From positions 372,001 through 436,000 of the forward strand of contig CBDDCY010000009.1 of NCBI GenBank assembly GCA_965226435.1: 64,000 nt of DNA, in the 5' to 3' direction. Shown here piece by piece: positions 17,619 through 27,095 of this stretch; position 1 is the first letter of the stretch; every line of letters begins with the position of its first letter. The translations under genes were made by a program, and so were the position numbers. The stretch comes from UBA6623 sp965226435 (GTDB lineage Bacteria > Acidobacteriota > Terriglobia > Bryobacterales > UBA6623). Below the pieces are notes generated by a model that was given only the letters and a program-made list of their open reading frames with translations, did not search any database and was not told where the DNA came from.

Positions 17619-19565
17619 TCATCCGTCGTTCGAGCCATGAGATTCAGCTCCCCCCGCGCCCGCGAACTCTTGCCGCAGGTCTGTCAGCTCGTTGAGCCGT
17701 TGTTGGACCAGAAAGTTGAGGCTGCCGAGCGGATACTCGCCTTTCGCGTCCGGCTCGCCCGCCGCCACCCCGGTGAGCAAGGTCGCCGCTTCATCGACGG
17801 TCTCGATCGGGTAGACGCGGAAGTCGCCGGCGCGCACCACCTCGACCACGTCTTTCCGCAGCATCAGGTGCTTCACGTTGGAGGAAGGAATGAGAACACC
17901 TTGTTTCCCCGTCAGCCCTCGCGCGCGGCAAACGTCGAAGAAACCCTCGATCTTTTCGTTCACGCCGCCAATCGGCTGCACCCGCCCATGCTGATTCACA
18001 GAACCGGTCACTGCCAGCGACTGATCGATTCCGACGTCGGCCAGCGACGACAGTAAGGCGCAAAAACCGAGGCGCTGTCGCCCTCCACCATGCCGTAGGA
18101 TTGCTCGAAAACGAGTCCCGCCGACAGCGACAGCGGGCGATCAGACGAGTAGCGCGCCGCCAAGAGCGACGACGGGATCAGCACGCCTTTGGAATGTATC
18201 GGTCCGCCCAGCTCGACTTCGCGCTGGATGTCGACCACCTCACCGCGGCCGAGCCTTGTCGTCGCGGTAATTCGAGACGGCTGCCCGAATCGGAAAGTCC
18301 CCGCGTCGACGACCGACAGGCCGTTCACTTGGCCCGTCTTGTGGCCCTCGGTATCGATCAAGATCGTTCCTCGGCCGATCTCTTCGTGCATCCGTTCGCG
18401 CACGCGGTCGGCGCGGTAGATCTGCTTGTCGACAGCCTTGTCGACATGCTCGGCGCGGACGATATCGGATCCGTCTTCGCCGGCCCAATGGTCGGCCTCC
18501 CGCATCAGATCGGAAACGGCGCGCATGTTGGTCGACAGCTTCTCGGCATCTTCGACCTGCCGGGCGCTGAACTCGAGAATCCGCGCCACGCCGGAGCGGT
18601 CGATTGGGCGCTGCTTTTCCCGCCTGGCAAGCGTGGCCAGGAGCCTGGCGTAGAGGCGGATGTTCTCGTCGGAACGGTCCATGCGGTCGTCGAAATCGAC
18701 GGCGACCTTGAAGAGTTCTTGGAAGTCGGGGTCCAACCGGCACAGTAAGTAGTAGATGTGACGGTCGCCCAGCAAGACGATCTTGACGTCGAGGTCGATG
18801 GGCTCCGGTTCGAGAGATACGGTATTCAACAATCCCAACGTGTTCCCGAGGGTTTCGATCTTGAGGCTTCGCGATTGCAGCGCGCGCTTCAGGCCCTCCC
18901 AGGCATAGGGGTGTTGCAAGACCTTCAGCGCGTCCACGACCAAATAGCCGCCATTGGCGCGATGGCAAAGCCGCCCGGCGTGCGAATCAGGCGGAAGTTC
19001 TCGGTCTCGGCCTTGTCGGCGAGCTGCGCGATCGATTGTTCGTGCCTGTCCTTGGCTTCCTGTTCGATTTCATTTGGATGCGGTTGCGGTGCTCCTCTTG
19101 TTCGAGCGCCGCTGGAATCGCCGTGCGGAGGTCGTCGACAAGCCCTTGCATGTCGTGCTGTAGCCGCGCCCCCCGCCCCTTGGGCAAGGGCATAACGCGC
19201 GGACGGTTTGGCTCTGAAAAGTTGTGGACATAGCACCAATCGGGCGGCGTGGGCTGCCGCGGTGCTTGCTGCTCGAGAATGCGGCGGACCAGCGAATTCT
19301 TGCCGATGCCGGCCGGCCCCAGCGCGAAGAGGTTATAGCCGTCCCCGTCTATCCCGATTCCGAAGCGCACCGCGTCGAGAGCAAGGGGCTGCCCGAGGAT
19401 TTCGTTCCAGTCCTCAAGGTCGTCAGTCGTCTCAAAATCAAGCGAAGAGAGATCGCAATGTCGGCAAAGCAACTCCGCGTCTATCGGCTTTACCGGCGGC
19501 TGCAACGGCCCGGCCCCCATCTCGTTTCGATCGAGCGCGCTGGGCGGAACCGCTACGGGCGTCAT
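17619..19565 (-). pseudogene. Degraded Lon-like ATP-dependent protease gene
   Basis: Pieces of one LonB-type (COG1067-like) protease are spread over several frames. From 19565: an N-terminal part with Walker A (LGPAGIGKNSLVRR) and WCYVHNFSEPNRPRVMPLP. The frame shifts near 19085 (EIEQEAKDRHEQSIAQLADKAE), again near 18960 (ANGGYLVVDALKVL to EGDSAS), and near 18050 (SVNQHGRVQPIGGVNEKIEGFF). The catalytic Ser (EGDSAS) and Lys (GGVNEKIEG) of the Lon dyad are both encoded but in different frames. In intact relatives roughly 150 or more residues, including the Walker B region and the NPT-x-x-NLFG block, lie between GGFAIAP and RANGGYL; here they are directly joined, so an internal deletion is likely. 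It lies just upstream of the broken Usp-like gene. Confidence 0.8.
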
Positions 19566-19827
19566 GGGCTGCCTCCCAATTTATCGGAAGCAATTTCGAT
19601 GCCGATTCTTCGCCGGAGCCGCCCCGACGAAGCGGAGTACTCAGCCCGGCGAACGCGTCGCGGAACCGCGCGCGCCGTGAGGAACGCAAGGCTTCTTTTG
19701 CACGTAAAGAGAGAACCAACCCGCCGCCCGCGTCGGTGAAAAAAGCGCCTCTCCGGCGGAAGATCACCCACCGCCAAAGCCTAATCCCGACCCAAGCCCG
19801 CTCGCCCGCGGTTCACCGCTCACTCCG

Positions 19828-20307
19828 TCAGGCGCCCTGGGCCCTACTCTCGGCTTTCCTCTCCGTTCTCAGACGCGACGCCCGCGCGGCACGGGCGGCG
19901 CCCTCGACAACCCTCCTCACTTCCGATCTTTCATAGGGTTCGACTAGCAGGTCATATCCGCCGCGCCACAGCACCTCCGACCAGCACGCCTCATTGGCGC
20001 GGCAAGTATTGACGACAACACTGGCGCGCAGACTCCGATTCACCAGGAATCGCAACAGATCGCTCCAGTTCGCGTCGGCAAGTGTCAAATCGGTGATCAC
20101 AACGTCAATATTCGGGTCGCTTTCGAGACTCCCGCGAGCTTCTCGAAAGTTTTCACTGACCCGCACGGCCACCTGCATCAATTCGAGTTCCGAAAGCAAG
20201 GGGGATTGCCGTTCTCTGGAAGACATGACGACCAAAACCGCTGGTTTCTTTGACTTCCGCTTCTTTCCGCCCACGACTTTTTGGGACGGCTCTAGTACGG
20301 CAAGCAT
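19828..20307 (-). CDS. Single-domain response-regulator-receiver-like protein
   Basis: A 159-residue protein. After a basic linker (GGKKRKSKKPAVLVVMSSRER) it follows a receiver fold: VVITDLTLADANW with a candidate phospho-accepting Asp, then SLRASVVVNTCRANEACWSEVLWRGGYDLLVEPYE, matching beta4, alpha4 and beta5. The acidic pair at the N-terminus of normal receivers is replaced by MSS, and the usual Lys before the last loop is not obvious (VEPYE). Phosphorylation is therefore uncertain and it may be a pseudo-receiver. There is no output domain. ATG 20307 was chosen because the frame upstream of it reads as low-quality sequence. Confidence 0.6.
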   Translation of the reverse strand: MLAVLEPSQKVVGGKKRKSKKPAVLVVMSSRERQSPLLSELELMQVAVRVSENFREARGSLESDPNIDVVITDLTLADANWSDLLRFLVNRSLRASVVVNTCRANEACWSEVLWRGGYDLLVEPYERSEVRRVVEGAARAARASRLRTERKAESRAQGA

Positions 20308-20433
20308 GCTGCGCCTCCTCGGTACATCGAGACAGTTGTTGCATGTCAAGTTCCGTACGAGTGCATGGGTGCGAGGCGACCGGAAATCTGCCAAGCTGAG
20401 ACCGAAGCCCGCCGGCCGGGCTCGGTTTCCGTG

Positions 20434-21618
20434 ATGCCAATCGTTCGGTCCGCAACGATTCTTCGGTTGCTGCTCGTGCTCGGAGCGGCCCTGTTTCTGG
20501 CCCTCGTCGTCCTGCTTTACACCCAGGTCCAGGAGCACGAGGGCTATTTTTCACCCGTCTATTCGCCCGACGGAACGGCGGTTTACTTCATTCACCGTGA
20601 AACCGGCGGGCTCGTCGCCGGGATGGGCTGGGAGTCTTTTACAGGACCGGCCCATGTCTTCGTCTGGAAAGACCGTTTTTCGCTGCGAAAACTCGATCCG
20701 GCGAGCGGTGTCGTCGAGACTTTACATCGTTGGCCCGCCTCGCCGATCGAAAGCCGCCACATTCGCACCTATCGAGGGAGAGCCTTCACCTACCCCCGCA
20801 CGCGACTCTCCTGGGTCGAAGGCGCTCATCTCGAATACAAGATCAGCCTCAGCATCCCCGTTCAGCCTTCCGCCGAGCAGCATTACGTCAGCCGCCTGTG
20901 GAATAACGTGGAAAATCGCCTTATTGAAGAGGGGCATTGGACCCAGGGTTGGACCTCGACCGCGGGAGATGACGCATCACCGCTATCCGGCGATAGGGAA
21001 CTTATTCTCGTGAAGGGGCGCGAAACCTACCCTTGCGCCGTCGCCGCCTTCAATTCGCGAGAGCAAACCGTACGAGTACTTCTGGAAACGGACGTGTGCC
21101 CCGACCTCTATCCCGACGGCATCCGTCCGCTCGATCTTGCACCCCAAGCGCGTCGGCCCTCCATCGAGCGCATCCAGGAACTCATCGACGTCAAGGAACG
21201 GTTGACGCGGGAAGCGCTCGACGCCGGAATGTCGGAATACGAAGCGTCACTTGACGTCAGCCGCCGCATGCAAGACCTGGGCTACTACGACAAGCCGCCG
21301 CAGCTCATCGCCCGCCGGCTCGCGGCCGCCGAAGCCGAGCGATTTCGGCGAGAAGGCGACCAAGCCGCCCTATTCGCCATCCAAGAGATGCAATTTCGCG
21401 TGGGCCTGTTCACCGACATCGAAAAGGCGACCGACAACCCGGGCGAGGAGTTCGACAAGGCCGGAAAATACATCGGTCACCTCGACTACCCCACGAGCCA
21501 AGACCTCAACGCGTTCATCAACAGCGAGACGAAAACCTTTTACGTCGAACGCCGCGGGGAAATTTACGAAATGACGATCACGGAGCGCCGGGAAGCACGA
21601 CGCCCTGTCGCCCCGTGA
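20434..21618 (+). CDS. Membrane-anchored protein of unknown function
   Basis: A 394-residue protein. One transmembrane helix at residues 8-30 (TILRLLLVLGAALFLALVVL), then a periplasmic-side domain starting EGYFSPVYSPDGTAVYFIHRETGG. This resembles one blade of a WD40/TolB-like propeller and implies folding outside the cytoplasm. A second half (RIQELIDVKERLTREALDAG, ASLDVSRRMQDLGYYDKPPQ) is helical and charged. I recognise no family for the whole protein. ATG 20434 places the membrane helix at the N-terminus; it reads divergently from the receiver-like gene. Confidence 0.55.
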   Translation: MPIVRSATILRLLLVLGAALFLALVVLLYTQVQEHEGYFSPVYSPDGTAVYFIHRETGGLVAGMGWESFTGPAHVFVWKDRFSLRKLDPASGVVETLHRWPASPIESRHIRTYRGRAFTYPRTRLSWVEGAHLEYKISLSIPVQPSAEQHYVSRLWNNVENRLIEEGHWTQGWTSTAGDDASPLSGDRELILVKGRETYPCAVAAFNSREQTVRVLLETDVCPDLYPDGIRPLDLAPQARRPSIERIQELIDVKERLTREALDAGMSEYEASLDVSRRMQDLGYYDKPPQLIARRLAAAEAERFRREGDQAALFAIQEMQFRVGLFTDIEKATDNPGEEFDKAGKYIGHLDYPTSQDLNAFINSETKTFYVERRGEIYEMTITERREARRPVAP

Positions 21619-21718
21619 GTCACGGAATTCTAGCGGGGGCCGGCAATCGAAAACAGAGCCGTGGACGGAAGTCCACGCTCCCGCGCGAGCCACCTATTCC
21701 GCGGTCGCGTTACCTCGC

Positions 21719-23083
21719 TCAAGACCTGCCCGCGATCCCCAGCGCCTTCATCTTGCGGTAGAGGTGGCTGCGTTCGAGCCCCAGAGCTTCCGCCGTACGC
21801 GACATGTTGCCGCCCAGTTCATCCAGCGTCTTCAGGACGTAGTCCCGTTCATAGGCCTTGCGAGCTTCTTCCAAACTGGCGAAACGAGCCTGCCGCCGAA
21901 CCCTGTCGACCGTGCGTCTTTCGCTCGAGAGTCCCAACTCGCCCACGCCGATCTCGGCCTGCGCCGTCATGATCACCACTCGTTCCATCAGGTTGCGAAG
22001 CTCCCGCACGTTGCCGGGCCAGCTTCGCGTACACAGCGCGTCCTTCGCCTCGCCGGTCAGCCGCCGCGGCCGGCGCCCGTAGGCCGAGCAAAACTCATCG
22101 AGAAAGTATCCCGCCAGCATCGGGATATCTTCTTCGCGCTCGCGCAACGGTGGAACATGGAATGGAATCACGTTGAGGCGATAGAAAAGGTCTTCGCGGA
22201 AATTACCACGCTCGATCTCCTCTTCGAGGTCTTTGTTCGTCGCCGCGATTACGCGCGTATCGACCTGCACGGTTCGCGCGGACCCAACCGGCTCGAAGCG
22301 CTGCTCCTCGAGCACCCGCAGCACTTTGGCCTGCGTCTTGAGGCTCATGTCGCCGACTTCGTCGAGAAACAACGTCCCGCCGTCAGCCTTCTGAAACTTG
22401 CCCGTCTTGTCTTCGTGAGCCCCGGTGAACGACCCCTTGCGATGCCCGAAGAGTTCGCTTTCGATCAGCTCTTCGGGAATAGCGGCGCAGTTGACCTCAA
22501 TGAAGGCCCCGTCGGCGCGACGGCTCTGGGCGTGCAGCGCGCGGGCGACCAACTCCTTCCCCGAGCCACTCTCGCCGAAAATTAAAATGCGGCCATTCGT
22601 CGGCGCCATCAAGGCCAACTGCTGCCGCAGCGCCTTGATCTGAACACTCTCGCCGATGATGTCGTAGCGCGACGGCAGTTGCGCCCGCAAATTCGTGTTT
22701 TCGGCCAGCAAGCGGCGGCGCTCGAAAGCGTTCTTGACCGTCACCGTGACCTTTTCGAGCGACAGCGGCTTCTCGAGAAAATCCAGAGCGCCGAGCTTCG
22801 TAGCCCTGACCGCGGTTTCAATCGTTCCGTGACCGGAGATCATCACCACGACCGGACGTTGCGAGACGTCCAGTCCCCCAATACGCTCCAGCGTTTCCAA
22901 CCCGTCGATCGTGGGCAGCCAAATGTCGAGCAACGCGACTTGGTAGTTCTTGGATTGCAGACAGCGCAGACATTCCTCGCCGCTTTCGACGGCGTCGACC
23001 TCATACCCCTCGTCTTCGAGAATCCCCACCAGCGATTCCCGAATACCGATCTCGTCATCGACCACCAGGACGCGTTTTCGCAC
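21719..23083 (-). CDS. ntrX: NtrX-type sigma-54-dependent response regulator
   Basis: A 454-residue regulator. The receiver (1-120) has phospho-acceptor Asp53 (ALLDIWLP) and a K in FLEKPLS. The AAA+ domain (about 145-370) has Walker A GESGSGKE, the sigma-54 contact loop as GSFTGA, Walker B GGTLFLDEVGDM, and arginine-finger region FREDLFYRLNV. A Fis-type helix-turn-helix ends it (GGNMSRTAEALGLERSHLYRKMKALG). GTG start (23081-23083) overlaps the stop of the kinase gene by one base, so the pair is translationally coupled. The layout matches NtrY/NtrX systems, linked in proteobacteria to nitrogen and envelope control; the signal here is unknown. The family name is confident, the physiological role is not. 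Confidence 0.85.
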   Translation of the reverse strand: MRKRVLVVDDEIGIRESLVGILEDEGYEVDAVESGEECLRCLQSKNYQVALLDIWLPTIDGLETLERIGGLDVSQRPVVVMISGHGTIETAVRATKLGALDFLEKPLSLEKVTVTVKNAFERRRLLAENTNLRAQLPSRYDIIGESVQIKALRQQLALMAPTNGRILIFGESGSGKELVARALHAQSRRADGAFIEVNCAAIPEELIESELFGHRKGSFTGAHEDKTGKFQKADGGTLFLDEVGDMSLKTQAKVLRVLEEQRFEPVGSARTVQVDTRVIAATNKDLEEEIERGNFREDLFYRLNVIPFHVPPLREREEDIPMLAGYFLDEFCSAYGRRPRRLTGEAKDALCTRSWPGNVRELRNLMERVVIMTAQAEIGVGELGLSSERRTVDRVRRQARFASLEEARKAYERDYVLKTLDELGGNMSRTAEALGLERSHLYRKMKALGIAGRS

Positions 23084-25386
23084 TAAGCCCCCACTCCGGC
23101 GGGAGCGGCCACGCGGCTTGCCGCGGTCGGCACTTCGATGATGAAACGGCTGCCGGCCGGGCGGCGATCCTCCACGCGGATGGCGGCGTGGTGCTCGCTG
23201 AGAATGCGGTTGACGATCGCCAACCCCAACCCCGTGCCGCGCCGCTTGGTCGAAAAGTAGGGCAGGAAGAGTTTCTCTTTGTCCTCGGCGGAAATGCCCT
23301 GGCCCGAGTCGGCCACGATGATTTGCACATGCTCGGGATCGACGCCGGGGGCCGTGTGAATGAAAATTTCACGAACCAATGACGCCTCGACGGCCGCGGC
23401 GGCGTTGTCGATCAAGTTCACCAGCACTCGCTTGAACTGCTCGGGATCGATGAACACGGCGGGAAGGTCCGCGCCCAATTCCTTGTCGATACGCACGCCA
23501 TCCAGCCTGCCTTCGAAAACGTCGAGGGCGTCGGCAACGACGGCGTTGAGATCCGCTTCGCGGGGTTGGGCGGCGGGCAGCCTGGCGAATTGCGCGAATT
23601 CATTGACCAGCGTCCCAAGCGTTCCTACCTCCCGCACAATCGTCGAGGTGCACTTGTCGAGGCTTTCCTCAAGCTCGCGGCGCCGCGCCGGGTCATCCGT
23701 CGTGCCAAAGCGATCCACCAGCCGACTCATGCGTTCGGCGGAGAGGGCGATCGGCGTCAGGGGATTTTTGATTTCGTGCGCCACGCGTCGCGCCACTTCG
23801 GTCCAGGCCTCTGACTTTTGGGCTCGCAACAACTCGGTGGTGTCCTCGACGACGATCACGAAACCGGGCGGCGTCTCCGGCGTGCCAGCTTCTTTTTCGA
23901 GCGCCGAGACGGTCACCGAGGCATGGAGCATCCTTCCCCGGTTTTGAAAGACGAACTCGCGGTTGGCCAATCCGGTGCGGCGGGCGCGCTTCATCATGTG
24001 CCGCAGCGCGTCGTGATCCTCGGCGGAAAACAAGTCTTCGAGTCGGTGTGCCTGCTCGACCTTTTCGTCCGGGAAGATCGCATCGAGACCGGCGTTGACC
24101 TTCTGAATCGCGCCGTCGTCGGAAACCGACATCACGCCCGGCGTGATGCTTTCGAGAATAGCGTCGATGAAACGTCGCCGAGCGTCAAGCTCCGCGTTGG
24201 CGCCGGCCAGATGCGCGTTGCTTTGTTCCAACTTGCGGCGGTGCGACTCGAGTTGCTGGGTCATCCGGTTGAATGACTGAACCAGAGCCCCCAACTCGTC
24301 CACGGCCGTGGTTTTCACGCGATAGTCGAGGTGGCCGCTCGAAAGCTCTCCGGTGGCTTCGACCAACGCCTCGATCGGGACAATGATTTGTTTCGAAAGA
24401 AACAGCGCCAACCAGGTCGCAACAAATAAAACGAAAAGGGCGACCAGCGCCAAAATGCCGAAATACAAATAGCGATACTCGCGGTGGTCGCGTTGCAGCG
24501 TGGCGTAGTGGCGAACTTGCTTTTCGATCTCCGCGTTGCGCTCGATCAGATCGTCGGGGATGCGCCAGGCGACCACAACGCGGCCCTCGCCCTCGCCGCC
24601 GACGGGCGCCGCGGCCACGATGCGATTGCCGTCGAGCAGAGAGAAAACTCCGTCCTCCCGCTCCGACTCGGGAGCCGAATCAAGAGGCTGCTCAACCGAC
24701 CCTTCGATCAAATCTCCGGAACGAAACTCCGCCCAGGGCTTCGTCTCACCGCCCCGAAGCAGGCCGACGTAGTGGGCATGGATCACCTCGGCGAGACGTT
24801 TGAGCCGCAAGCCCGCCCGCGCACGAGTCTGGCTCGAGGCTTCGACGGAGAGCGCCGCGATTTCGGGCAACGAGGCGATCCAGGCGGCGTCGTTTTCCGT
24901 CTTCTCGCGCATCATCTCTTGGAGCTGACGAACCAACTCCTCGGAGCTTTTTTGAATCTGGATCGTCGGCTGGCTGAACCATTTGTCGAGAGTGCGGTTC
25001 AGCACCACGAAGGAAAACCACGCTAGGCACAGCACCGGCACGATCGAAAGCGCGAACGCCCCCAGGACCAGCTTGGTCTTGATGCGCGACCCCAGCCGGT
25101 TGGCGCGACGTTCAAAATAAAGCCGTAGCAGCAGCCGAAAGACGATGAACCCCAGCGTGACGACGCCCAGCACCACCAGCGTCGAAATCGCCCAAAGGAC
25201 GACGGTTTCCGTCGGTCCGCTGGGACTGAATTCACCGAAATCGAGAGAAGTCTGCCAGAAGGCGAGAAAGACCAGCACGACGAGTAGGATGCTCGACGAC
25301 GCCAAGGAAATCCGCTGATGCTTCCGTTCCATGGCGATTTTCCGGAACGCCGGCAGCCGTGGAATCGGCCCCCGGACCCCGTCCAT
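23083..25386 (-). CDS. ntrY: NtrY-like membrane sensor histidine kinase
   Basis: A 767-residue kinase. Membrane helices are near residues 25-45, 55-85 and 95-125, with another near 330-355 (LYFGILALVALFVLFVATWLA), so an extracytoplasmic sensing region of about 200 residues lies between. Then a HAMP linker (VEATGELSSGHLDYRV), a PAS domain (RRRFIDAILESITPGVMSV), a DHp phosphorylation site ARRVAHEIKNPLTPIALSAERM, and an ATPase with N-box NLIDNAAAA, G1 VADSGQGIS and FSTKRRGTGLGLAIV. ATG 25386 was chosen: AAAGGGA lies seven bases upstream, and a longer frame adds 49 unconvincing residues. It is coupled to the downstream ntrX. The upstream DinB gene is divergent, so regulation lies in the 149-bp gap. 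Confidence 0.87.
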   Translation of the reverse strand: MDGVRGPIPRLPAFRKIAMERKHQRISLASSSILLVVLVFLAFWQTSLDFGEFSPSGPTETVVLWAISTLVVLGVVTLGFIVFRLLLRLYFERRANRLGSRIKTKLVLGAFALSIVPVLCLAWFSFVVLNRTLDKWFSQPTIQIQKSSEELVRQLQEMMREKTENDAAWIASLPEIAALSVEASSQTRARAGLRLKRLAEVIHAHYVGLLRGGETKPWAEFRSGDLIEGSVEQPLDSAPESEREDGVFSLLDGNRIVAAAPVGGEGEGRVVVAWRIPDDLIERNAEIEKQVRHYATLQRDHREYRYLYFGILALVALFVLFVATWLALFLSKQIIVPIEALVEATGELSSGHLDYRVKTTAVDELGALVQSFNRMTQQLESHRRKLEQSNAHLAGANAELDARRRFIDAILESITPGVMSVSDDGAIQKVNAGLDAIFPDEKVEQAHRLEDLFSAEDHDALRHMMKRARRTGLANREFVFQNRGRMLHASVTVSALEKEAGTPETPPGFVIVVEDTTELLRAQKSEAWTEVARRVAHEIKNPLTPIALSAERMSRLVDRFGTTDDPARRRELEESLDKCTSTIVREVGTLGTLVNEFAQFARLPAAQPREADLNAVVADALDVFEGRLDGVRIDKELGADLPAVFIDPEQFKRVLVNLIDNAAAAVEASLVREIFIHTAPGVDPEHVQIIVADSGQGISAEDKEKLFLPYFSTKRRGTGLGLAIVNRILSEHHAAIRVEDRRPAGSRFIIEVPTAASRVAAPAGVGA

Positions 25387-25535
25387 GGGAGTTCCCTTTC
25401 GGTTCTCCGCGGGGCGCACAAGCGCCCCCAAAACGTCGGAACTGAGTATAACAAAGGGGCTTGCCCTATCTTTGGCGCGCCCAGGCGAAGATTGAACGCA
25501 ATTACTATTGACGCCCGCCAATCGAAGAATCAAAC

Positions 25536-26138
25536 ATGAAGTACGAATTCCTCACCGACACCTACGAGGCCGAGCGCCTGAAGGTCCTCGGCGTGTGGAG
25601 CATGTTCGACGACGACGACCTGCCCCGCCGCCCGCACCCGGCCGACGCACGAGGCCGCGGCGTCCGGGAGCACTTCGTCCATCAATGCGCCGGAGAAAAC
25701 CTGTGGTTTCTCAACATGCTGGGGATCGATGTCGGCGCACCGCCCCTACCGGCCGAGGAAACGCGCCTGGAGTTCATTCGCCGCTACGCCGAAGATTCCG
25801 GCAAACGCCTGGGAGCCCTGCGGGAAAAACCCGACGCTTGGTGGGAAGAGGAAGTGAAATTCTTCGACACTCGCCGCTCGCGGGCTTGGGTGATGGTGCG
25901 CCGCATCGCCCACACCTCACACCACCGCGGCCAACAAACCGCCATGTTGCAAATGTTCGGTCACGACCTGCACAGCAACTACGGGCCGACCGCCGACACC
26001 GGCGGGCTGCCGGCCAACAAAGCTCTGGTTATCTATCCCTACCAGACCCTCGATGCTCTGCTCGAAGGGGAGACCGCCGGTGGGCGCAAGACGCCGTTGC
26101 CCGGCCCGGGAGATTCTCCCGCTACCGAAAGGCCCTGA
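25536..26138 (+). CDS. DinB-family protein
   Basis: A 200-residue four-helix-bundle protein. The three metal-binding histidines of the DinB/YfiT superfamily are visible: one in VREHFVHQCAGENLW and two in RRIAHTSHHRGQQTAML, the usual end of helix 3. The C-terminal 45 residues after YGPTADTG are proline-rich and atypical. Proteins of this family are often thiol-dependent transferases or of unknown function. It is read divergently from ntrY and converges with the DUF1080 gene. Confidence 0.8.
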   Translation: MKYEFLTDTYEAERLKVLGVWSMFDDDDLPRRPHPADARGRGVREHFVHQCAGENLWFLNMLGIDVGAPPLPAEETRLEFIRRYAEDSGKRLGALREKPDAWWEEEVKFFDTRRSRAWVMVRRIAHTSHHRGQQTAMLQMFGHDLHSNYGPTADTGGLPANKALVIYPYQTLDALLEGETAGGRKTPLPGPGDSPATERP

Positions 26139-26171
26139 TCGCGTTCGGGCTCCCGGCAAAGTTGTCGGGGG

Positions 26172-26876
26172 CTACAGCTCCTTGATTCGAATGTCCTTGA
26201 AGCGCACTTCGAGCGGCGGACCCGAATGGATTTGCGGCGCAATGACGCCGTCGCGCGCAATCGACGCATCTTCTTCGTGGTAGTCGGCCGTCGTCTCGCC
26301 GTTGATCGAAAGGCGGATATGGTCGTCGTTGGCGTAGACCTCGTAGTCATTCCAATCGTTGGGTTTGAGGATGCGGCCGATCAAGGCTGTGTCGGCCTCG
26401 ATCAGCGTAATGCGGCGTCGCGATTCGTCGTAGAGGTTGCCCCACCACGTCGGTCCTCCATCGGCCTGATAGCCGATCATTTCCGTTGACCCCTCTTCGC
26501 GTTGGCTGCGAAATTGCACGCCGGTGTTGCCGTCGTTGTTCAGTAAATGAATCTGGAAGCGCAGGATGAAATTGCCGTAAGTTTTCTCGGTCCCCAAAAA
26601 ATCGTTGTAGTCAATTCCCGGCGAGCGGCCGACCAGCGCGCCGTCCTCCACCAGCCAAAGCTTGGTGTCTCCCTCCCAACCGCTGAGGTCTTGGCCGTTG
26701 AATATCGAGACAAAACCTTCCTCGGATGCCGCCACGGGTTTCTCCTCGGATGTCGGGGCCGGCGCCTCCACGGGATCCCCCGCGCATCCGAAAGCAGCCG
26801 CTCCCGCGGCCGTCGCGCTTGCGGCCAGAAAACGCCGACGCGATAGACGGCGGGAATGAAGAGTCATTTGCATCAT
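26172..26876 (-). CDS. DUF1080 (3-keto-disaccharide hydrolase-like) exported lipoprotein
   Basis: A 234-residue protein. The N-terminus SRRRFLAASATAAGAAAFGCAG is a twin-arginine signal ending in a lipobox cysteine, so it is probably a Tat-exported lipoprotein. The mature part is a jelly-roll typical of DUF1080: FVSIFNGQDLSGWEGD, LVGRSPGIDYNDFLGTEKTYGNFILRFQ, GNTGVQFRS, and a last strand LEVRFKDIRIKEL. Some relatives hydrolyse 3-keto-glycosides; others are uncharacterised. The start at 26876 has GAGAGG seven bases upstream. Next to GH127 it suggests a small plant- or glycan-degradation group. Confidence 0.85.
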   Translation of the reverse strand: MMQMTLHSRRLSRRRFLAASATAAGAAAFGCAGDPVEAPAPTSEEKPVAASEEGFVSIFNGQDLSGWEGDTKLWLVEDGALVGRSPGIDYNDFLGTEKTYGNFILRFQIHLLNNDGNTGVQFRSQREEGSTEMIGYQADGGPTWWGNLYDESRRRITLIEADTALIGRILKPNDWNDYEVYANDDHIRLSINGETTADYHEEDASIARDGVIAPQIHSGPPLEVRFKDIRIKEL

Positions 26877-27095
26877 GGGACAGCCTCTCGTTTGAAAACC
26901 TTACGAGCCGAACCATCCTACCGAATTAGGCCGCGAAATTGCCAGTCCGGCCGCGCGCGGCACCACTTTGCGTCAATGCTCACCAGCTCCAAACGGCGGC
27001 GACCGTGCAACGCCGCACATTGACAGCGCCTGGCCTGTGTGCCTATAACCACAAGCAAACCTCCGGCATCCGGCCGGCCCCAGGAGTCGAAAAAT

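Larger units (their letters stand above)
15760..17638 (-). pseudogene. Universal-stress-protein-like gene, split by IS630 and frameshifted
   Basis: Reading the minus strand from ATG 17638, 41 codons (MARTTDELEIARIVVVMD...) lead to a TA at 17516-17517. The frame resumes exactly after the other TA at 16422-16423 (GGLFVEDVDLLRLAEL). Removing the IS and one TA therefore restores an open frame. Downstream come Usp-like features: EEADLLIVGHEQ, VLVVCDETPAGHRAL and LGQPVDILVAG. Between about 15955 and 16000 the frame is lost again and continues in another frame as LPVAAYRGSVETGEDLL, PSLLILPRDSALIDD and LLNRVDFPVALAG, ending at TGA 15760-15762. So at least two inactivating events are present. It overlaps the end of the Lon-like pseudogene by about 20 bp, implying a former operon. 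The Usp assignment rests on general fold patterns and is moderate. Confidence 0.75.
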
